Source: Pirellulaceae bacterium (lineage in GTDB: Bacteria > Planctomycetota > Planctomycetia > Pirellulales > Pirellulaceae). From it: a stretch of 64,000 bases of DNA. A program made the position numbers and the translations under genes. Below are positions 38,382 to 47,256 of this stretch, piece after piece. Every line of letters starts with the position of its first letter. Within the stretch, counting starts at the first letter, position 1. The stretch spans positions 87,008 to 151,007 of the forward strand of contig BPJU01000017.1 of NCBI GenBank assembly GCA_026004775.1, in the 5' to 3' direction. The notes beneath the pieces were generated by a model that made no database searches, was not told where the DNA came from, and saw nothing but the letters and a program-made list of their open reading frames with translations.

Positions 38382-39395
38382 ATGGCTCTGATGAAAGCAG
38401 CTTACATCGAACGCACGGGACCACCGGAGGTCATTCAGTACGGGGATCTGCCCAAGCCACAACCTCAGGACCGCCAGGTGCTGGTACGTGTCACGGCTGT
38501 GTCGGTCAATCCGATCGATACCTACATCCGTAACGGCGCCAATTATTGGCCTCTACCCCAACCATTTATTATCGGGTGTGACCTGGCGGGGGTTGTCGAG
38601 CAGTTGGGGCCGGAGGCGCGCCGGTTTCAGGTAGGAGATCGCGTGTGGGGAAGCAACCAAGGGTTGTTGGGACGGCAAGGGACATTTGCCGAGTATTGCG
38701 CAGTTGACGAACAGTGGTTGTATCCGATTCCCGAGGGTGTGGACGACAAAGACGCTGCCGCTTGCGCTCTGGTGGGCATTACGGCACATTTGGGTCTTTT
38801 CCGGGAAGCGGGGCTCAATGCCGGTGAAACGCTCTTCATCCAAGGCGGCACCGGTGGCGTCGGTTCGATGGTCCTACAGATGGCCAAAGCCATCGGCGCT
38901 CGGGTCATCACCACCGGCGGTTCCGATGATAAGGTGAAGGCATGCCTGGAGATGGGAGCGGACCTGGCAATCAATTACCGCACTCAGGATGTGGTAGCCG
39001 AGGTGCGTCGTTTTTGTCCGGCGGGAGTGGACGTCTATTGGGAGACAGTGCGGGATCCGAATTTTGACCGCATCATTGAGATGTTGGCCGAGCGAGGCCG
39101 GATTGTCATCATGGCTGGTCGCGACGCTCGGCCGCAATTTCCTGTCGGGCCGTTTTATGTCAAAGAGTGCTCGATGCACGGTTTTGTCATGTTCAAAGCA
39201 CCGCCGGAAGTGCAGCGAGCGGCGGCCGAGGAGATCAACACCTGGCTGGCCGACGGCAAGCTCAAGGCGCGCATCAGCCGCGTGCTGCCTCTAAGTGCCG
39301 CCGCGGAAGCTCATCGGCTGCAAGAAGAAAACACCATCCATAAAAAAGGAACCTTAGACGGCAAGATTGTCCTGGTGCCGAACTCCCACAGCTGA
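38382..39395 (+). CDS. NADPH:quinone oxidoreductase (zinc-independent MDR family)
   Basis: A 337-residue medium-chain dehydrogenase/reductase from ATG 38382 or 38391 (MKAAYIERTGPPEVIQYG, the family-typical start). The Rossmann motif is IQGGTGGVGSMVLQMAKAIGARVITTGGSDDKVKAC, and LAEAGGR-like LAERGRIVIMAGRD completes the dinucleotide domain. The zinc ligands of alcohol dehydrogenases are absent, as in quinone oxidoreductases (zeta-crystallin group). The N-terminal PNPIDTYIRNGANYWPLPQPFIIGCDLAGVVEQLG is the substrate domain. It stands alone after the gene-poor region and before the DUF3467 gene. Confidence 0.85.
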   Translation: MALMKAAYIERTGPPEVIQYGDLPKPQPQDRQVLVRVTAVSVNPIDTYIRNGANYWPLPQPFIIGCDLAGVVEQLGPEARRFQVGDRVWGSNQGLLGRQGTFAEYCAVDEQWLYPIPEGVDDKDAAACALVGITAHLGLFREAGLNAGETLFIQGGTGGVGSMVLQMAKAIGARVITTGGSDDKVKACLEMGADLAINYRTQDVVAEVRRFCPAGVDVYWETVRDPNFDRIIEMLAERGRIVIMAGRDARPQFPVGPFYVKECSMHGFVMFKAPPEVQRAAAEEINTWLADGKLKARISRVLPLSAAAEAHRLQEENTIHKKGTLDGKIVLVPNSHS

Positions 39396-39474
39396 GCCGG
39401 TCATGCGGGCAAGACGCAAGCGAATCTGAAGCCTGCATGCTGGACGAAGGCTTACGACGGACCAATAATGGAGT

Positions 39475-40134
39475 ATGCCCAACGATCAATTTCCCGAATC
39501 TGACGGCAAGCTTCCTGAGGATCCGCAAAATCCGCAGATCCAACAGGTGCAGACCCGTCCGCTCACGGCTCGGGTGCCCGAGCCGGTACGCCGGGGCGTT
39601 TTCAGTTCAGGAATGATCGTCATTACCGGGCCGACCGAGTTTGTGCTGGATTTTATCCAGAACATCGGCCCGCCGGCTCAGGTAGTGGCGCGGGTGATCG
39701 TGCCGCACGCCGTCATGCCTCAGTTTATCGAAGCTCTGCGGCGCAATTGGCAGATGTACATTGAGCGATTCGGCACGCCGTCCGAACCACCGCGGGCCGC
39801 TGTGGCTGCGGGAGCCGGCCGGCGTTTGACGCTCGAAGAGATCTACGACGAACTGAAGATCCCCGACGAATTGTTGAGCGGTGCGTATGCCAATGGCTTG
39901 ATGATTGGGCATTCGGCAAGCGAGTTTAAATTGGATTTCTTGACCAACATGTATCCGCACTCGGCCGTGTCGTGCCGGGTCTATCTAGCCGCTCCGCAAA
40001 TCCCCAGAATCATCGAATCGCTTCATGTGACGTTCGTGCAGTTCCAGCAGCGTCTGGCGCAGCAGCGGGCCGAGCAGGAGCGGCGTTCGGGGTCTGGGCC
40101 AACACCGCCCAGCCAGCCACCAGCCGCCGGTTGA
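39475..40134 (+). CDS. Tandem DUF3467 protein
   Basis: A 219-residue protein with two copies of the DUF3467 domain. The first (about residues 41-100) reads GVFSSGMIVITGPTEFVLDF and VVARVIVPHAVMPQFIEALRRN; the second (about 142-200) reads GAYANGLMIGHSASEFKLDF and VSCRVYLAAPQIPRIIESL. Single-domain members are common; fusion of two is a planctomycete form. Function not established. The ends are Pro/Gln-rich. It lies 20 nt upstream of the AmmeMemoRadiSam fusion and is probably co-transcribed with it. Confidence 0.8.
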   Translation: MPNDQFPESDGKLPEDPQNPQIQQVQTRPLTARVPEPVRRGVFSSGMIVITGPTEFVLDFIQNIGPPAQVVARVIVPHAVMPQFIEALRRNWQMYIERFGTPSEPPRAAVAAGAGRRLTLEEIYDELKIPDELLSGAYANGLMIGHSASEFKLDFLTNMYPHSAVSCRVYLAAPQIPRIIESLHVTFVQFQQRLAQQRAEQERRSGSGPTPPSQPPAAG

Positions 40135-40154
40135 GTGCGGTCAAGGGGCTAGTC

Positions 40155-43100
40155 ATGATCAAGGCAGTTGCTTTGCCTCCGGACGCTCCCCTGCTGCCCG
40201 ACGGCAGTAAACCGGGTGGGTGGTGGCGTGAGCTTGAGGATGGCCGGCTGTTGTGTGAGCTTTGCCCGCGAGCCTGTCGCTTGCGGGAGGGCGATCGCGG
40301 TTTTTGCTTCGTGCGGCAAAATGTCGGCGGCCAAATTGTCCTGACCACCTACGGCCGCAGCACCGGCTTCTGCATCGATCCGATCGAAAAAAAACCGCTC
40401 AACCATTTCTATCCGGGTACCAGTGTCCTTTCCTTCGGCACGGCCGGCTGCAATTTGGGATGCAAGTTTTGTCAGAACTGGGACATTTCCAAGTCCCGCG
40501 AAATCGAGCGACTCAGTGAAACGGCCATGCCCGATGCCATCGTGGCGGCCGCCAAACGCTACCGCTGCCACAGCGTCGCCTTCACCTACAATGATCCCGT
40601 GATCTGGGCCGAATATGCCATCGATACCGCTCGGTTGTGCCGGGCCGAAGGGATCAAGACCGTCGCCGTCACGGCCGGATATATTACACGCGAAGCCCGA
40701 GCTGCCTTCTACGAATACATGGATGCCGCCAACGTCGACCTGAAAGGCTTCACCGAAGATTTCTATCAGCACTACACGCTCTCCCATCTACAGCCGGTCC
40801 TGGATACACTCGAATGGCTCAAGAAAGAAACGAACGTCTGGTTCGAAATCACCAACCTGGTCATCCCTCGTGCCAACGATACCCCCGACGAAATCCGCCG
40901 GATGTGCCAATGGATTCTCGAGCGGGTCGGCGACGACGTGCCGCTGCACTTTACGGCGTTCCATCCCGATTTCCGCCTCCTGGATCGCCCTCATACTCCC
41001 AAGTCCACGCTGCTGATGGCCTACGAAATCGCTCGCCAGGAAGGCATCAAGTACGTCTATATCGGAAATGTCGACGACTGGGACCATCAAAGCACCTATT
41101 GCCACGGTTGTGGCCGGAAGATCATCGGACGCAACTGGTATGAATTGCGCGAATACCATCTGGACGGCAACCGTTGTGCCTTTTGTGGCACGGTGATTCC
41201 CGGCCGTTTCGGCGACCGCCCCGGAGATTGGGGAAGGCGGCGGATGCCGGTACGGATCGCCGATTTCCGCGTTCCTCAACTGGTATCGTTAAATGCACAG
41301 CCCGCCGGGCAAGCCGCCCCCAAATCGCCCTCCACTCCAAGAAAACACCCCTCCTCCACCGCGGAAAAAACGACTAACGCCACAAAGGATCGGCCCATGA
41401 CGAACAATCTTTCCACTCGGCCGTTGACCGACGAACAAGAGCGAGCCGTGTTGCGGGCCGCCTGTGAATTGGTTGCGGCCGAAATCGCTGCTCGACAAGT
41501 TGTCTGGGAAGACCCGACGCTGGCCGGCGCCGCCCGTCTGCCCGTCGAAGGTCTGTTCGTTACCCTGAAACGGAGTGGAAAATTGCGGGCCTGTTGCGGA
41601 ACGCTCGGCCGGCGACTCGACCTGTTTTCGGCTCTGCGCCAAGCAGCGGCCCGTGCAGCCAAAGACGACGTGCGGCTGCCGATGATCGGCCTGTCCGAAC
41701 TGCCTCACCTGCACGTGGAGGTCACCCTGTTGTATCGGTTCGAGTTGCTGCCGGGTGACGCCGAGCAACGCCGGCAGGCCATCGAAATAGGCCGGCACGG
41801 CTTAAGTCTCCACTATCAAGATCACGCAGGGCTGCTGTTGCCGCAGGTGCCCGTCGAGCATGGCTGGGACGTGCCGGAATTCCTGGAACATGTCTGCATC
41901 AAGGCCGGTGTTCCACGCGATGCCTGGAAAGCTCCTGAAGCGGAACTCTACCGGTTCGAGGGCTACCGTGTCGAGGGAGAGTTCGACGCGGAAGTGGCTC
42001 GACTGATACAGTCCCTGCGCCCCTACGGCTTCCCTGCGGAGCAGTTGGCCGATCTGGCCCGGTTGGTCCGCGACAATGTTCTGGCCCATCTCTGCGGAGG
42101 CACTCCCACCTATTACCTGTTGCACATTCCGGACCGCACGGTTCACGGCGTCGCCGCCCGGCTGCGAGCAGATGAAGTTCCCGCTGTCTGGTGGGCGCAA
42201 CTTTCGACTCGGCCCGGTTTACCGCTGCAAGCCACCTTGTATCAGGCGTCGCAGGCCCTGGCTGACCAATGCGCTCGTGTGGGTCAAAACCGTGTCGGGG
42301 ACACTTCCGCGGATGTCGTTATCCTGGAAGACCTCCAGACTCACGGCACGGTGGAGAATCCCGATCTGGCGGGTTTTGATCCGGCGAAGCGCATGCTGGT
42401 GGTTTTGGCGGGCAACGACTGGCACGGTGTATTTGATCCCAGCCGCGCGACTGCTGCGTTATTGGATGTCGTATGTGAGCAGGCGGCAGTCACGCGTCCG
42501 GCCGCCGCGCAATTGATGAGCTTCGAAGTGTCGGCCACAACCCAGCCGATCGAGCTGTCCAGCAGCCCCCAGAAACTGAGCCAACCTGAGCCGGTCGCTG
42601 ACCGCCGACGGCCCGCCGTGGCCGGTATGTTCTACCCGGGCACGGCTCAAGCCGTAGCCCGCCAGCTCGACGAACTGGCTCCACGCGATCCGGCACCTCG
42701 CCGCCCCTGGCCCGCCGCCATGGTCCCTCATGCCGGATGGGTCTATTCAGGCCGCATCGCCGCCCAAGTCTGGAGCCGCCTCGAACCACCCGGACCGGTT
42801 ATAATTCTCTGTCCCAAACACACGCGCTTCGGCCACCGCTGGGCTGTTGCTCCTCATAGCCAGTGGGAATTCCCCGGCGGTGTTGTCGAAGCCGATACGG
42901 CGCTGGCCAAGCGACTGGCCGAGCGGGTGCCGGGATGGGAACTGGATGCCGATGCGCATGCCAAAGAGCATGCCATCGAGGTTGAGCTGCCGATCCTGCA
43001 TTACTTCCATCCTCACACACGCGTCGTCGGGGTGGCGATCGGACCGTGTTCGTACGAGCAGGCAGCGGAGTTTGCGGAGAGTTTGGCCGAGGTTGTCGAG

Positions 43101-43409
43101 CAATGGGAGCCGCGTCCGACGCTGGTAATCTCCAGTGACCTGAACCATTACGCCAGCGACGAAGAAAACCGCCGGCTCGATCGACTGGCCCTGGACGCCA
43201 TGGCCTCGCTCGATCCACGCCGCCTCTACGATACGGTCCGCGAACACGGCATTTCGATGTGTGGTATTCTGCCGGCCGTTATCGTGATGGAAACCTTGCG
43301 CAGGGCAGGGCGACTCCACCAATACGAAGAAGTAGCCTACGGAACCAGTGGCGATGCCTTCGGAGAACGCTCACGCGTCGTCGGATACGCGGGCGTTCTG
43401 CTGGGCTAA
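40155..43409 (+). CDS. AmmeMemoRadiSam fusion: radical SAM + AMMECR1 + Memo
   Basis: One 1,084-residue frame carrying all three parts of the AmmeMemoRadiSam system. Residues 1-395 are the AmrS-like radical SAM enzyme, with the cluster motif GCNLGCKFCQNWD (C-x3-C-x2-C) and two extra Cys pairs (CELCPRAC; CHGCGRKI ... CAFC). A linker rich in Pro, Lys and Thr follows (about 375-414). Residues 415-620 are AMMECR1 (VEGLFVTLKRSGKLRACCGTL, LHVEVTLL). About 200 residues of unassigned sequence come next. Residues 815-1084 are Memo (PHAGWVYSG, KEHAIEVELPIL, SSDLNHYASDEE). An ATG at 41397 has AAAGGA seven nt before it, so the AMMECR1-Memo part may also be made alone. The substrate of this system is not known. 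Confidence 0.88.
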   Translation: MIKAVALPPDAPLLPDGSKPGGWWRELEDGRLLCELCPRACRLREGDRGFCFVRQNVGGQIVLTTYGRSTGFCIDPIEKKPLNHFYPGTSVLSFGTAGCNLGCKFCQNWDISKSREIERLSETAMPDAIVAAAKRYRCHSVAFTYNDPVIWAEYAIDTARLCRAEGIKTVAVTAGYITREARAAFYEYMDAANVDLKGFTEDFYQHYTLSHLQPVLDTLEWLKKETNVWFEITNLVIPRANDTPDEIRRMCQWILERVGDDVPLHFTAFHPDFRLLDRPHTPKSTLLMAYEIARQEGIKYVYIGNVDDWDHQSTYCHGCGRKIIGRNWYELREYHLDGNRCAFCGTVIPGRFGDRPGDWGRRRMPVRIADFRVPQLVSLNAQPAGQAAPKSPSTPRKHPSSTAEKTTNATKDRPMTNNLSTRPLTDEQERAVLRAACELVAAEIAARQVVWEDPTLAGAARLPVEGLFVTLKRSGKLRACCGTLGRRLDLFSALRQAAARAAKDDVRLPMIGLSELPHLHVEVTLLYRFELLPGDAEQRRQAIEIGRHGLSLHYQDHAGLLLPQVPVEHGWDVPEFLEHVCIKAGVPRDAWKAPEAELYRFEGYRVEGEFDAEVARLIQSLRPYGFPAEQLADLARLVRDNVLAHLCGGTPTYYLLHIPDRTVHGVAARLRADEVPAVWWAQLSTRPGLPLQATLYQASQALADQCARVGQNRVGDTSADVVILEDLQTHGTVENPDLAGFDPAKRMLVVLAGNDWHGVFDPSRATAALLDVVCEQAAVTRPAAAQLMSFEVSATTQPIELSSSPQKLSQPEPVADRRRPAVAGMFYPGTAQAVARQLDELAPRDPAPRRPWPAAMVPHAGWVYSGRIAAQVWSRLEPPGPVIILCPKHTRFGHRWAVAPHSQWEFPGGVVEADTALAKRLAERVPGWELDADAHAKEHAIEVELPILHYFHPHTRVVGVAIGPCSYEQAAEFAESLAEVVEQWEPRPTLVISSDLNHYASDEENRRLDRLALDAMASLDPRRLYDTVREHGISMCGILPAVIVMETLRRAGRLHQYEEVAYGTSGDAFGERSRVVGYAGVLLG

Positions 43410-43457
43410 GTGGCGCTCGCAGGCAGATGACACGGTTATCTTGAGAAGCTACAACCT

Positions 43458-44636
43458 ATGGGTCACGCCGTTATCCTCGGTACGGCTCGCAGCCCGATCG
43501 GATCGCTTAACGGTAGCCTGGCTGATGTGCCGGTACCGGAACTGGCGGGCCAGGTAATACGCGCGGCGTGCGACCGCAGCCGTGTTCCGCCGGATCAACT
43601 CGACGACGTCATCCTGGGCAATGTGGTCTCCGCCGGCCTGGGACAAAATCCTGCCCGGCAAGCAGCCTTGACCGCCGGAATCCCACCTTCGGTTGGTGCC
43701 CTAACGATCAATAAAGTCTGCGGCTCGGGCCTGAAAGCCGTGATACTCGCCGCTCAGGCCATCCGACTGGACGAGGCGCGCTGCGTATTGGCCGGGGGAT
43801 TCGAGTCGATGAGCCGTGCGCCGTATCTGTTGCTCCAAGCAAGGCAAGGTTACCGCTTCGGACACCGTGAACTGCTGGACGCTGTCTTGTACGACGGTCT
43901 GACCGACGCCTACGAACAGCAACCGATGGGCCACTACGGGGAACGCTGTGCCGAGCGATTCGGCATCGGCCGCAAAGAACAAGACGACTACGCGGTGCGC
44001 AGCTACCGGCGTGCTCTGGAAGCCCAAACCCATGGCTGGTTTGAAAACGAAATCGTGCCGATCCGTATCACCACTCGTAAAGAGACGAAAACCATCGACC
44101 AAGACGAAGAACCCCAGCGGTTCAACGAGGAAAAGCTGCGAGCATTGCCACCCGTCTTCGCCGCCGAAGGCACCATCACGGCCGGCAACGCTTCGAAACT
44201 CAACGACGGAGCGGCAGCCGTGCTGGTCGCCGACCAACAATGGGCTACCGCACACGGCCTGAAGCCGCAGGCCCGCATCGTCGGTGCGGCCGGCTACGCT
44301 CAAGAACCCGAATGGTTCACCACCGCGCCGATCGGAGCCGTCCGACGGCTATTGGAGCGTGTCGGTTGGACCATTGACGACGTCGACCTGTTCGAAATCA
44401 ACGAAGCCTTTTCCGTCGTGGCCATCGTCGCTCAACGCGAATTGAAACTTCCCGACGAGAAACTCAATGTTTGGGGTGGAGCCGTCGCCTTGGGGCATCC
44501 GATCGGCTGTAGCGGGGCGCGCATCCTGGTTACGCTCCTTTCGGCCATGCGCCAGAAGGGCGCCCGGCGTGGTGTCGCGGCTCTGTGCCTGGGAGGTGGT
44601 GAAGCTGTGGCACTGGCCGTCGAACGATACGAATAA
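43458..44636 (+). CDS. Acetyl-CoA C-acyltransferase (thiolase)
   Basis: A 392-residue type II thiolase. The acyl-enzyme Cys is in NKVCGSGLKAV (Cys88). The catalytic His lies in WGGAVALGHPIGCSGARI (about 345-360), and the second Cys in AALCLGGGEAVAL (about 380). The SxTxxxGHYGE-like stretch QPMGHYGERCAERFGI and NASKLNDGAAAVL are typical. The reaction is acyl-CoA + acetyl-CoA to 3-ketoacyl-CoA + CoA or the reverse; acetoacetyl-CoA is the most likely product. It is 48 nt after the AmmeMemoRadiSam fusion. Confidence 0.9.
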   Translation: MGHAVILGTARSPIGSLNGSLADVPVPELAGQVIRAACDRSRVPPDQLDDVILGNVVSAGLGQNPARQAALTAGIPPSVGALTINKVCGSGLKAVILAAQAIRLDEARCVLAGGFESMSRAPYLLLQARQGYRFGHRELLDAVLYDGLTDAYEQQPMGHYGERCAERFGIGRKEQDDYAVRSYRRALEAQTHGWFENEIVPIRITTRKETKTIDQDEEPQRFNEEKLRALPPVFAAEGTITAGNASKLNDGAAAVLVADQQWATAHGLKPQARIVGAAGYAQEPEWFTTAPIGAVRRLLERVGWTIDDVDLFEINEAFSVVAIVAQRELKLPDEKLNVWGGAVALGHPIGCSGARILVTLLSAMRQKGARRGVAALCLGGGEAVALAVERYE

Positions 44637-44863
44637 ACCAACGTACCCCCATTCACCACCGGTTTGCCTGGCCAGCGCCTCATCCCGCCATCCGTCCGCA
44701 CCAGTCGCTCTACAGAATCGATGCGGTAAGGGCGAACGACATGCAAATACTGCTGGTCGTAATCCACTGCTTGGCGTAGACTCTAGTTTGCGACGGTGTT
44801 CGCCGGTATGAGTTCCGCAAAGTTGTCGCATCCCAGTACGAATCGCGCTAAGGAGACCTTACG

Positions 44864-45346
44864 ATGGATGCTCGCCAGGCAATCCGCTGCGGCTTGGAAA
44901 TGGCCCAGCACATCGCCACGGCCTATGTGAATGACTTGACGGATGAACAACTGATGCTTCGACCTCATCCCCAATGCAATCACATCAATTGGCAATTAGG
45001 CCACCTGATCGTTTCTGAAAACCATCTGATCGGTAAAGTCGCCGGTTACCCGATGCCCGCTTTGCCCGACGGGTTTGCCGAGAAATACACCAAGGAGACG
45101 CAATCGAGCGACAATCCGGCCGATTTTGCGACGAAAGACGAGCTGTTGCGGTTGGCGGCCGAGCAGCGTGCCGGAACGCTGCAAGCTTTGGAACGCGTAA
45201 CGGACGAAGAACTGGACCGCCCCACGGGATTGGACTATGCACCGACCGTCGGTGCGCTTTTCTCGATGCAAGGCTCCCACTGGCTGATGCATGCAGGGCA
45301 GTGGGTTATTGTCCGCCGCCAACTGGGTAAACCGCCGTTGTTCTAG
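44864..45346 (+). CDS. DinB-like putative metal-dependent hydrolase
   Basis: A 160-residue four-helix-bundle protein of the DinB/DUF664 superfamily. Conserved metal-ligand histidines are in CNHINWQLGHLIVSENH (helix 2) and QGSHWLMHAGQWVIVRR (helix 4). The spacing and length (150-170 residues) are normal. Family members include bacillithiol and mycothiol transferases and many uncharacterised proteins. The gene has AAGGAGA about 8 nt before the ATG. It is followed 117 nt later by mutY; a functional link is not evident. Confidence 0.75.
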   Translation: MDARQAIRCGLEMAQHIATAYVNDLTDEQLMLRPHPQCNHINWQLGHLIVSENHLIGKVAGYPMPALPDGFAEKYTKETQSSDNPADFATKDELLRLAAEQRAGTLQALERVTDEELDRPTGLDYAPTVGALFSMQGSHWLMHAGQWVIVRRQLGKPPLF

Positions 45347-45462
45347 TTGTGCGGCCAGGCGTGGGCCATCCGCGGACTGGAGCTGGTACTCTTCCGTCGT
45401 AACCCGCAGCCTTTTGGCCTTGCTGATCGCCCGGCTGGTCGCTCCCCGATCGAAACAACAAT

Positions 45463-46584
45463 ATGCGTCAGGAACTTGCCGATTGGACGGCGCAGAACAA
45501 AGCGGCATTTCGGCGGCGGCTTCTTGGCTGGTACTCCCGCCACCGGCGCGACCTGCCGTGGCGAAAAACTCGCGATCCCTACGCCATCTGGGTGAGCGAA
45601 GTGATGCTCCAGCAGACACAAGTCGCTACGGCCGTAGCGTATTTCCAAAGATTCCTCCAGCGATTTCCCGATCCGACGGCTCTGGCCGCTGCCCCTCTGG
45701 AAGAAGTGCTGCGGTACTGGGAAGGGTTAGGCTACTACCGGCGTGCCGCTCAATTGTGGGAAGCTTCTCGAAAAATCGTCGGCCAACATGGCGGCCGCAT
45801 CCCGGATCGCTTCGAAGAGCTGATCGTGCTTCCCGGTGTCGGCCGTTACACGGCCGGCGCGATCCTTTCGCTGGCATTCGACAAGCCCGCGCCCATCCTG
45901 GAGGCGAACACGGAGCGTTTGTATCTGCGGCTTCTCGGCTGGCAAGTTCCAGCCGGCACGGTGAAGCAACACCTGTGGGAATTTGCCGAGTCGCTCCTGC
46001 CGCGGCGCAATATCGGCCAGTTCCACCAGGCTGTGATGGAATTGGGAAGTCTTGTGTGCCGCAAGAAGCCTGAATGCTCCCTCTGTCCGGTCCGCACCAT
46101 GTGTCGAGCTTTCGCTCTGGGACTTACAAACAGCATCCCTCGCCGCACTAACCCACCCCAATACGTGGCGATAACGGACGTGGCCGTGGCTCTGCTTCCC
46201 CCGGAAGACGAGCGTCTGTTATTGGGGCGTTATGCCGGCGGCGAGCGATGGGCCGGACTCTGGGACTTTCCGCGACTCGCTTGGTGTCAGGAGCATCAGC
46301 AACCTGCTCCGTCCGCCGAACAGGTATGCCAGCGATTAAGCCAACGGATCGGGCTGCGGATCGTAAACGGCGTGCACGTGACCAGCGTCCGGCATTCGGT
46401 AACTCGGTACCGCATCCTGCTCCATTTCTATGTGGCCAGAACCGCAACCGCACCACGCTCGCTTGCGCCGTGGCAGGGGACGGACCAGGTGCGGTGGGTA
46501 GAACAGACCGAGTGGGAGCGGTTGCCGATGCCCGCCTGGAGCCGCAGGCTTTGTCGAGCCTTGGAAAGGCATCGAGCCGGCTAG
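45463..46584 (+). CDS. mutY: A/G-specific adenine DNA glycosylase MutY
   Basis: A 373-residue MutY with the helix-hairpin-helix LPGVGRYTAGAILSLAF and the catalytic Glu in WVSEVMLQQTQVATAVAYF. The 4Fe-4S ligands are in CRKKPECSLCPVRTMC, spaced C-x5-C-x2-C-x5-C, one residue shorter in the first gap than the usual C-x6-C. The second catalytic residue, Asp138 in E. coli (PILDGNV), is Glu here (PILEANTERL). The C-terminal NUDIX-like 8-oxoG recognition domain starts near TDVAVALLPPEDE and includes WAGLWDFPRL and SVRHSVTRYRI. It removes A opposite 8-oxoG. Confidence 0.9.
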   Translation: MRQELADWTAQNKAAFRRRLLGWYSRHRRDLPWRKTRDPYAIWVSEVMLQQTQVATAVAYFQRFLQRFPDPTALAAAPLEEVLRYWEGLGYYRRAAQLWEASRKIVGQHGGRIPDRFEELIVLPGVGRYTAGAILSLAFDKPAPILEANTERLYLRLLGWQVPAGTVKQHLWEFAESLLPRRNIGQFHQAVMELGSLVCRKKPECSLCPVRTMCRAFALGLTNSIPRRTNPPQYVAITDVAVALLPPEDERLLLGRYAGGERWAGLWDFPRLAWCQEHQQPAPSAEQVCQRLSQRIGLRIVNGVHVTSVRHSVTRYRILLHFYVARTATAPRSLAPWQGTDQVRWVEQTEWERLPMPAWSRRLCRALERHRAG

Positions 46585-47219
46585 TGCTGGGTGGGTGGAG
46601 CCGGTCCGTTTTTCGCGTCGGCTAGAGGCTGTGGGGACTCGCCGGCCGGCTCGCGGCTGGCGGGACTTTCAGCCGCATCGGTCGGCAGCGGCTGATTCGA
46701 AGTTCCGTGCCGCGGCATTTGTTGGTCCGGCGCGGCAGACGCGGACGGGCCCGAGGATTTTTTTCGTGCGGGTACGGAGCGCTGCCCGAGTGCGGCCCGA
46801 ACTTGCAATCGAAGTTCCTCACTGCTCCAGCCATTGCGTTCGGCCAGTTCCAGCATTTCACGTTGTTTTGCCGGTTCAAGTCGAGCCACCACGGCGTGAG
46901 CTGACCAGGAGAGCGTCGCGCGGCGGTTTTCCGGTGGCACGCGCCGAGCGATCGATTCATACCGCTGTAACTGTTCGCCGGAAACCCATCCTTGGCAGGC
47001 CTGCGAAAAAGCTTCCCCGAATCGAGCATCCCCGGCCAGCAATAGATCGCCGATCCACCACGGGCTGGCTCGCTGGCACCAGAGAGCAAAAGCCAGAGGC
47101 TGGAGCCAGTCTTCGACCTGTGTGGTTTGCTCGACCCGCACACCGGTCGAAGTGAATCGGAAGGGACCGATTCGTAACACCGGTTCGCGATTGGCGTTTT
47201 GGTTGTTCATGGATGGCAA
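46581..47219 (-). CDS. Uncharacterised protein with ParB-like helical core
   Basis: About 212 residues; ATG 47207 (MNNQNANREP) is an alternative start. The middle (WLQPLAFALWCQRASPWWIGDLLLAG; YESIARRVPPENRRATLSWSAH; QREMLELAERNGWSSEELRLQV) is helical and resembles the ParB/Noc-type DNA-binding region, where LSWSHH-VA and GWSVRELR are conserved, but I see no ParB active-site motif. The last 70 residues are low-complexity (Pro, Ser, Ala, Gln). It overlaps the 3' end of mutY by 4 nt in the opposite direction and stands upstream of nothing on its strand. No function is assigned. Confidence 0.45.
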   Translation of the reverse strand: MPSMNNQNANREPVLRIGPFRFTSTGVRVEQTTQVEDWLQPLAFALWCQRASPWWIGDLLLAGDARFGEAFSQACQGWVSGEQLQRYESIARRVPPENRRATLSWSAHAVVARLEPAKQREMLELAERNGWSSEELRLQVRAALGQRSVPARKKSSGPSASAAPDQQMPRHGTSNQPLPTDAAESPASREPAGESPQPLADAKNGPAPPTQH

Positions 47220-47256
47220 GTGGCCGAGAGTCGTTTCGAATCACGGCGGCAACACC

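Noticed and set aside
45291..46073. A 260-codon frame overlapping mutY
   Set aside because: It is on the same strand in another frame, while the mutY frame has all family motifs.
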